12,138 nt of DNA from Botryococcus braunii. Taxonomy: Eukaryota; Chlorophyta; Trebouxiophyceae. The stretch is taken from the NCBI GenBank assembly GCA_002005505.1, contig MVGU01002049.1:1-12138 (forward strand), written 5' to 3'. The position numbers and the translations under genes are program-made. The notes beneath the pieces are model-generated. The model was not told where the DNA came from. It searched no databases and worked only from the letters and a program-made list of their open reading frames with translations. Positions within the stretch are counted from its first letter, which is position 1. Every line of letters starts with the position of its first letter. Below are positions 7,061-12,138 of this stretch, one piece after another.

Positions 7061-8000
7061 GAGCATGTGAAGCCTCATACTAGTGGGACAGTAGTAGGAG
7101 ATGTAAAGAAATCAGCATTTGCAGAAGTCTATGATCATGAGAATACATATACAATTAATATTACAAATCAGATGACCTGCATGCACCTGCGCAGGCGCAG
7201 CTGCAGGTGCCAAGTTTAAACTTAACCTATTCCATTACTAGCTAGCTAGCATTACTAGCAGATCTGTAGAAGATACATAGGTATGTATAGAGTGCATACT
7301 AGTTTATTCTTCTAGAAGCTTTGAAATAAAGGAACTAGCCACGAAGGCGTATATATATATATATATATAATATGTCCTTGCACTTGCGAATACCCACATG
7401 TTAATGCAGAAACTAGAATGTCAACTTCATTACCAGTTTTGAAGCTACCAGCAAGTAATTAAACTCCATGCAATATGTCTTGTTGACTCAGGATCATATG
7501 CTGCATCCTCTACAACCGTAATGCAATTTAAGGGCCAAACATATGTATACATGGGATACTAACTGCACTCCCATGTTTTGGCTGCACCCAGGATCCTGGT
7601 TCACCGGAGAACTAACCATAAACCTGAGACTTACCCACCTACTCTAATAGTGTCGCTTTTGACAATACTAATAATGCAAGGCTGGTATCACTTTGTGACA
7701 CTGGTACTAGCAGGCACGGATTTCACAGTTGGTGGGTGTACTTGCTTGACAGACAGGAACTTTCCAATCGTCTGCCCACGGAGAATTCTGGAAACGGCTG
7801 CCGTGCCCGAGTGACTGTCTAGTCCTGTAGAGGGAGATCTTCCAAGCTCCATGGGCAGTTCCTGCGTATTCGATGTTACTGCAAAACCCACACTCCATGT
7901 CACTTGCATGTACCACTTTGAAAAAAAAGTTGAGCATGAGGTACAGAATATGTACAATCACCATCAGATCTTTAACATTGCTTCGGCCATGCATGTCGAC
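7061..8000. other. Unassigned region between the convergent genes
   Basis: No gene is recognised. It holds an 8-bp inverted repeat GCACCTGC/GCAGGTGC (7183-7190 and 7203-7210), a GCTAGCTAGC motif (7241-7250), and a (TA)n tract at 7350-7369. The expected C-terminal exons of the transporter encoded on the minus strand were looked for here and not found. Confidence 0.5.
7350..7369. repeat. (TA)n microsatellite
   Basis: An uninterrupted tract of about ten TA dinucleotides. Confidence 0.95.
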
Positions 8001-8242
8001 CTTATAATGCCAAGTTGTTGATGAGTGAAGTGAGAAGTGATGAGGAGGAGCTGTGTGAGGCCAAGGGCAGTGCTAGGACTGCAGTCCAAAGGAACATTTT
8101 CCCCAGGGGCACATCCTTGAGGCAGGTGTTGTAGACTGCCACACCCGCCAGGCTGGCGAGGGCCCCGCCCCATGAACTCTGGCGTGAAGCCCAGCTCATT
8201 CGTCTGAAAGTAAAACATGGCTGTGTCTGCTGAGGGAGTGGC
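8001..8242 (-). CDS. Folate/biopterin transporter (FBT) family exon, frameshifted
   Basis: A minus-strand exon of an FBT transporter, a membrane protein of the major facilitator superfamily that in known members moves folates or pterins. It begins after CTGCAG at 8243-8248 and reads [20 protein letters not shown] then PEFMG, a strongly conserved part of the family. The reading then moves to another frame for [20 protein letters not shown] and [10 protein letters not shown], and returns for [20 protein letters not shown] and GI. The first change lies in CCCC-rich sequence at 8163-8171, where a few residues also seem missing compared with relatives. The second is one base short at 8073-8074. 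The proposed donor is AAG|GTCGAC (exon end 8001), which is weak. No following exon was found at lower coordinates. From family knowledge recalled, this covers transmembrane segments in the middle of the protein. Confidence 0.82.
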
Positions 8243-8446
8243 CTGCAGTCACCAAGCATCCGCCTATCAGATCTCCCTCCCACTGGCCCCCAACCCCCTC
8301 TCCCCCCGGGAAAAAGGAAAACCCATGTCCCTGCTGCTCCCACCCTCCCCCGCCCCCAGATGGCTGGTACGCGCGCATTTTCCTTATCTCATTTGGCTCC
8401 CACACGATCGTGCGCTCATGTGGAAGCGATGGTGATAGTGTGCATT
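8243..8446. other. FBT intron part, unassigned
   Basis: Probably intron of the minus-strand transporter gene next to its 3' splice site. C-rich on the plus strand, with no coding content recognised. Confidence 0.4.
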
Positions 8447-8473
8447 CGTGCACGTGCGCGCGCGCGTGCGTGC

Positions 8474-8534
<61 letters not shown>

Positions 8535-8545
8535 CGCGCGCGCGC

Positions 8546-8637
<92 letters not shown>
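8447..8637. repeat. (GT)n/(GC)n compound, Z-DNA-prone tract
   Basis: Strict pyrimidine-purine alternation over about 140 bp (8447-8586): GTGCGCGCGCG, then (TGCG)n, (TG)n, (CG)n at about 8526-8546, and (TG)n again. One GG breaks the phase, and a second (GT)n of about 51 bp follows. CG and TG alternation of this length is the classic sequence type that adopts Z-DNA under torsional stress. Confidence 0.96.
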
Positions 8638-8639
<2 letters not shown>

Positions 8640-9233
8640 TGTGTGCATCCTGCACACCCCTCTTTCCACTGATGTCTGTGAGTTCATAGCCTGCAGCACC
8701 CCCACCCCCCTCTTTCCACTGGTGTCCCTAAACAACAATTAAGCATGTCAGGCCTGTGGGGACAAAAAACATCTTCTTATAAGCCACACGATCCTTCGCC
8801 AGCTCTTCTGCGGGTGGGGGGATTTTCGGGGGGGGGGTAGAATGAAGGGGAAAACCCCCATAAAATCCAGCAGTCCGGGCTCTGTATCATTAAGCAACGC
8901 AATATGGGTCAAACAGATAAACAAGCTCCTTGGCAAAACGCAGTTTCAGGTGGCCCATGTCCAGTGCTACATGTAACTATGGGACCCCGCATGCACGGAT
9001 TTTCCACCAGGTGTCCGCCCGTAACAGAGCACCACCCAACGCCAGCACCACTGTCGCTAAACGCAATTTGCTGATAACAGGCGCCATATGTTTTGGTGGA
9101 CCCAATGTTAACCACGTATTTATACGACAACCACAAACTTAGCTCGTGCAGGATGCACGCGGCCTCCGTGGATGACCCTCGCCCCGCACCCCCCTCCCCC
9201 CAGACATATGCTAGTTACGCACGCCGCGCACCG
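8638..9233. other. Unassigned, probably FBT intron
   Basis: Contains a 20-bp imperfect direct repeat (CCCCTCTTTCCACTGRTGTC near 8656 and 8708) and a G-run cluster at 8812-8850. The minus strand around 8748-8830 reads RIVWLIRRCFLSP, which faintly resembles the segment expected between the two FBT exons, but I do not call it. Confidence 0.4.
8812..8850 (+). other. G-run cluster, potential G-quadruplex
   Basis: GGGTGGGGGG, a six-base spacer ATTTTC, a run of about ten G, a nine-base spacer, then GGGG. Four runs of three or more G can be chosen with loops of seven bases or fewer, which meets the usual G4 motif. Formation is not shown. Confidence 0.7.
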
Positions 9234-9259
9234 CACACACACAACACACAACACACAAC

Positions 9260-9296
<37 letters not shown>

Positions 9297-9317
9297 CACA
9301 CACACACACGGGGGGGG
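9234..9317. repeat. (CA)n microsatellite with G8 end
   Basis: CA repeats interrupted by several ACAAC units, ending in a run of eight G and then GTGTGTG. Confidence 0.95.
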
Positions 9318-9786
9318 TGTGTGCAACACCCCACGCACATGCCCACACGAGTATACCAGCGAACACAGAGAGAGGGGATTTATAGTTGGGTTGAGGCTAG
9401 GCTCAACACCTGCCACAAGAAAACGAAGCCGGCTGGCAGCAGAATGGTGGGGCGGGAGACTGCCGACCATAAGGACCGCGCTTGTGCCGCCAGCCTCCCG
9501 AAGCATTCCCGCAGCGGAACATTTCTCGGAGACATTTGCGGAGAGTCTGCTTCCCACTCCCATCGGAGTCAGAGAGTTCGCGCCTTCAGGCGTGGTGTGA
9601 CAAGCTGCAGCACCCTTAGCATGTGGGGGTGGATATCGCCCCCCCCCCCCCCACCCGCCCAAAACACAACAGCAGCAGCAGCAGCAGCAACAACAAGGAG
9701 GACGATGACAATGACAACCACTACCACTACTACCAAATATGTAGACAAAAGAACTTTCGAGACAGGCTATCACAAGCTGTTGACCG
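9318..9786. other. Unassigned region with C14 and (CAG)6(CAA)3
   Basis: Long open frames across here on both strands are helped by low-complexity sequence: C14 at 9639-9652, (CAG)6(CAA)3 at 9670-9696, then GAC/CAC/TAC-rich triplets to about 9735. I recognise no protein domain in the non-repeat part (about 9340-9620). Confidence 0.45.
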
Positions 9787-10075
9787 TATGTTTATGAAAT
9801 GTTGCTGGCCTAACAGACATGTTATGACATGCTACTGCTCCTAAGGACATGTTGTGACACATGGCTAACCCCCAGGACGTGTTGTCACAAATAGTTGTAG
9901 CTTTAAAACATACTGCGTCGTGTTTTGCTTTATGACGGATGTTCTCAAATGTTATTGCTCCACGAGGATATTGTGACATGTCATTGCTTTCTGGCGAAAT
10001 TTGCGACATAGTGTTGATTTCTGACATATATTCTGACATGTTGTTGCTTCCGAAGGACGGTGTAACAATGCGCTA
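9787..10075. repeat. Degenerate ~30-bp minisatellite
   Basis: About nine units close to GACATGTTGTGACATGTTGT followed by TGCTYCYRAG. Unit starts are near 9815, 9846, 9876, 9908, 9938, 9967, 9996 and 10026, with spacing of 29-32 bp. The units have diverged substantially, so the array is old. On the minus strand a frame of about 89 codons (9770-10039) stays open and shows a ten-residue periodicity (CHNMS, CDNTS, and so on). Confidence 0.8.
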
Positions 10076-10404
10076 CACGTTCAGATGGCAAAGTCAGGTC
10101 CTCATCGATGCATGCAAACATAATGTTGGCCCCTGAGACCATCATGCTGGCCTCTCTTGTGACACATACAACGCACGTACCCGCTGAGCAGACAGTATCA
10201 AATTTCAACCTTTGATCCAATCATACAAAAAAGATGGATCAAAGCTGGTCCTGAGTGCCATGACATAGATTAAAACTTTTCAACAGCCTCTCTCTTATCT
10301 TTCTCTACTACCGTGTCTCTGAGTTCCTCCCTTACTGTGGGGTCCGGAGGTCTGGCCGCATAGGCAGAGATGGGCAAGGGCTTGAATTTGTGCGCATGCA
10401 TGCG
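10076..10404. other. Unassigned, with a 10-bp inverted repeat
   Basis: No coding sequence is recognised. CTTTGATCCA (10210-10219) and TGGATCAAAG (10235-10244) form a perfect 10-bp stem with a 15-base loop. Confidence 0.5.
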
Positions 10405-10438
10405 TGGTGTGTGCTTGTGTGTGTGTGTGTGTGTGGTG

Positions 10439-10469
<31 letters not shown>

Positions 10470-10481
10470 TGTGTGTGTGTG

Positions 10482-10520
<39 letters not shown>
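10405..10520. repeat. (GT)n microsatellite, interrupted
   Basis: GT repeats with four or five phase breaks (GTGGTG or GTTGTG). The window holds several such GT/CA tracts in both orientations. Confidence 0.95.
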
Positions 10521-10632
10521 GGCGGGCTGTGTGCCCTGACCCACTTAAAACTATCAGGTTGCCCAGTTTCCGGGCGCCTGAGTGGGTGAGGGCCTCTTAC
10601 TACACTTTTTAGGGTTTTTGACGTTACAAACC

Positions 10633-10720
10633 AGAAACACCACTCGCACCATCCAAGACCCTCGTAGAACTGACCCTCGCAGAAACACCACTCGCACCAT
10701 TCAAGACCCTCGTAGAACTG
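10633..10720. repeat. 48-bp tandem duplication
   Basis: AGAAACACCACTCGCACCAT starts at 10633 and again at 10681. The copies differ by one base (CCAAG/TCAAG) over 40 bp and then diverge (ACCCTCGC versus AAAAATCT). With a period of 48 bp, about 1.8 copies are present. The high identity suggests a recent event. Confidence 0.95.
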
Positions 10721-10969
10721 AAAAATCTGTCGTGCCTCTCCGTTGCCACAAACCCCAAGACTTGAATTGGACTTGCATCAGACTTGCATTGCGATTACGC
10801 TCTGCGCATCAACGGGGGCGGTGGGCAACATTCAAAGGAGTGGGGCAGGGCCGCCACCACCATTCTCCAATGCCAACAGCAATCAAAAACTTGAGAACAA
10901 CATCGAGTTTTAGGATTACGGGTTTGCAACCCATAAACAGGAATTTCTAAGGCCCTTGTAGAGGCGCAC
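10721..10969. other. Unassigned, probably FBT intron start
   Basis: No coding similarity is seen on either strand. It lies just downstream of the proposed donor of the first FBT exon on the minus strand. Confidence 0.4.
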
Positions 10970-11222
10970 CAGGCCTCTGCAGCTCAGCATCGTTCTTGAT
11001 CTTTGAGGGGTTCGAGCCGGAGGGCGCCTCGGAAATCAGACCGCGGAGAGGCACACCACCAGAGGGAAGATGGCCGTCAGCGCAAACACAGGGCGCGGGG
11101 CCCCAGTCCCCCACAAGGGACCCGGAGAAGTACGCGCTGGCAATCCCTCCAATTGCAGATACTCCCCAGCACAGCGACTGCAGGGAGCCTGCTACCGACT
11201 GCCACACCCCGCGAGCCCCCAT
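10970..11222 (-). CDS. Folate/biopterin transporter (FBT) family exon, frameshifted
   Basis: A minus-strand exon upstream in the same transporter gene. It reads [20 protein letters not shown] and [20 protein letters not shown] in one frame, [18 protein letters not shown] in the next, and [20 protein letters not shown] back in the first. The [10 protein letters not shown]...[12 protein letters not shown] pattern is a hallmark of the FBT family and lies N-terminal of the segment encoded at 8001-8242, so the order fits one gene. The frame changes are an extra base in the GGGGCCCC run (11097-11104) and a missing base near 11036-11044. The exon start is uncertain: a methionine lies at 11222 with a stop codon shortly before it, and GTGTGGCAG|TCG at 11199 is an alternative acceptor. 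The donor is proposed at CCTG|GTGCGC (10970). The part linking the two exons, expected to include another membrane segment, was not located in the 2.7 kb between them. Confidence 0.82.
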
Positions 11223-11341
11223 GAACCCCTCATCTCACTTTCCCAGCCCCCATCCCTCATTCCATTCCCTGCCAACAGGTCTTTTCACGCAAACACGCAT
11301 GTGCGTGCGGGCTCAAGCACGCAAGCGCGCGCATAAACATG
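11223..11341. other. Unassigned flank of FBT exon
   Basis: Pyrimidine-rich on the plus strand and therefore purine-rich in the transporter's sense. It ends in CG/CA-rich sequence leading into the CA tract. Exons encoding the transporter's N-terminus are not visible. Confidence 0.35.
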
Positions 11342-11350
11342 CACACACCC

Positions 11351-11430
<80 letters not shown>
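11342..11430. repeat. (CA)n microsatellite
   Basis: About 40 CA units with three small breaks (CCCCACAC, CACCACAC). Confidence 0.96.
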
Positions 11431-11431
<1 letters not shown>

Positions 11432-11656
11432 TCCCTCTCTCTCCTCTCACTTTGCAATCCTGGAGACATACTTCCTATCCTCGGAAAGAGCCCCTCGGCC
11501 CTCCAGAGCGAAAACAACTAAGAACCACCGTCACTCTTCATTTCCCTTTTTACCAATATCTCCCCTTTTCTCCCGTTCTCTTTCTCAGATTTTTCCCCCC
11601 GGGCAAACACGGAACATCAAACTCCTTATAGGAACACCCGGCAGGGAGCCAGGGGG

Positions 11657-11962
11657 GGGCTTCATGTGCAGGGTGGCAATGAAAGCTGCTTTTCTGACAC
11701 CGAATCACCCCGAAGAGAAACTGCCGGAACTGGCCACAAGGCTGCCCAAGCTTTCTTCCGGACATGCTTTATCTTTCCAACAGTACACCCCAGTCAACGT
11801 TGCTATAAAGTGCTTGATATAAAGTGAAACAGGACTCGCTCTTGCGTATGTAGAGATTTGCTTTGCCGACCGGTTCCTCTGTAGAGGAGGATCCCCCTGA
11901 TTATCCGGCGGGACTACCCACTCCGGAGTACCCACTGAAGGACCCGACCTAGAATCTTCGAG
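11657..11962. repeat. Dispersed repeat, copy 2, block A
   Basis: Same orientation as 2071-2370, diverged by substitutions and many 1-5 base indels. The best-conserved parts are CGAATCACCCC, the CTGCCGGAACTGGCCACAAG segment, TTCCGGACATGCTTT, the GTTGCTATAAAGTGCTTGAT segment and CTAGAATCTTCGAG. It is followed after only about 66 bp by block B, against about 610 bp in copy 1. Confidence 0.85.
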
Positions 11963-12028
11963 GTTCGGCCTTCTCCCGGAATCTCTCGGACTCCCCGAGC
12001 CCGAGTCGGCCGATGTTCTGACCCGGGC

Positions 12029-12138
12029 CATCCCTAACGAAAAAATGCTGGTAGCTCCCGCAAGCATGAAGGCTCGGTAGGTTGTGCTCAGCCACCGGGC
12101 TCGGAGTTTTGTAGGGAATTCCCTACAGAATGAAGAAA
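12029..12138. repeat. Dispersed repeat, copy 2, block B (cut by window end)
   Basis: Matches 2980-3104 closely. The central site here is the perfect palindrome GTAGGGAATTCCCTAC (12111-12126), where copy 1 has a longer and different palindrome. The match is still perfect at the last base, so the repeat probably continues past the window. Confidence 0.88.

Noticed and set aside
6743..7078. Minus-strand frames of 85-111 codons with Ile-Pro-His-Arg-Ser-like repeats
   Set aside because: They follow from the 11-bp satellite; three units make eleven codons without stops. No domain and no splice support.
7480..7560. DSGS motif in a short plus-strand frame, suggesting a retroelement aspartic protease
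   Set aside because: The frame stops within about 26 codons and nothing else of a retroelement polyprotein is present.
8196..8742. Frames of up to 180 codons over the GT/GC tract
   Set aside because: Made of Thr-His or Cys-Val repeats from the microsatellite. Only the minus-strand part at 8001-8242 is a real exon.
8748..8830. Possible missing FBT exon on the minus strand (RIVWLIRRCFLSP)
   Set aside because: The resemblance to the expected membrane segment is only a few residues, with stops soon after and no convincing splice sites.
9093..9797. Frames of 234 (+) and 217 (-) codons
   Set aside because: Open mainly because of (CA)n, C14 and CAG/CAA triplets. The non-repeat parts have no recognisable domain, and both strands are open at once.
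11003..11020. GGGGTTCGAGCCGG, resembling a tRNA B box
   Set aside because: No pairing T-stem, anticodon arm or A box nearby, and it lies inside the FBT exon.
10996..11631. Plus-strand frame of 211 codons
   Set aside because: Antisense to the FBT exon and then runs through (CA)n, so it is a shadow.
2071..12138. LTR retrotransposon flanked by the two direct repeats
   Set aside because: No gag/pol reading frames, primer-binding site or polypurine tract seen in the right places. The enclosed genes are a kinase and an FBT transporter.

Overview
The window is eukaryotic nuclear DNA. Coding sequence is broken into short exons with GT..AG junctions, the spacers are full of (GT)n/(CA)n microsatellites, and nothing looks like a bacterial operon. 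One of the two recognisable genes encodes a folate/biopterin transporter (FBT) family protein, a family typical of plants, algae, cyanobacteria and some protists. A photosynthetic protist, most likely an alga, is my best guess. I cannot name the species.

Layout. 1-577: no recognisable gene. 578-895: a compound (GT)n then polypurine (GA-rich) tract. 896-2070: unassigned DNA with two short open stretches. 2071-3104: first copy of a dispersed repeat, split by an AT-richer block that carries long inverted repeats and two competing hairpins. 3614-5678 (+): the catalytic region of a protein kinase in five exons, ending at a stop codon; its 5' exons are not visible. 6114-7060: two arrays of a degenerate 11-bp unit (consensus GTGGGATYGAT) flanking a segment with an 86-bp foldback. 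7061-8000: no gene seen. 8001-11222 (-): two exons of an FBT transporter, separated by about 2.7 kb that holds a Z-DNA-prone GT/GC tract, a G-run cluster, (CA)n, a 30-bp minisatellite, (GT)n and a 48-bp duplication. 11342-11430: (CA)n. 11657-12138: second copy of the dispersed repeat, cut by the window end.

The two genes converge (kinase on +, transporter on -). They have no evident functional link. Both show the same defect: strong family similarity continues across single-base frame changes, mostly in short homopolymers (two in the kinase, four in the two FBT exons). The pattern fits uncorrected sequencing indels in live genes or very young pseudogenes, and raw reads would decide. The least ordinary material is non-coding: the 11-bp arrays with the foldback between them, the dispersed repeat whose two copies carry different palindromes at the same site, and a minisatellite whose 30-bp period keeps one frame open as a decapeptide repeat. 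I did not find a convincing novel multi-gene system.
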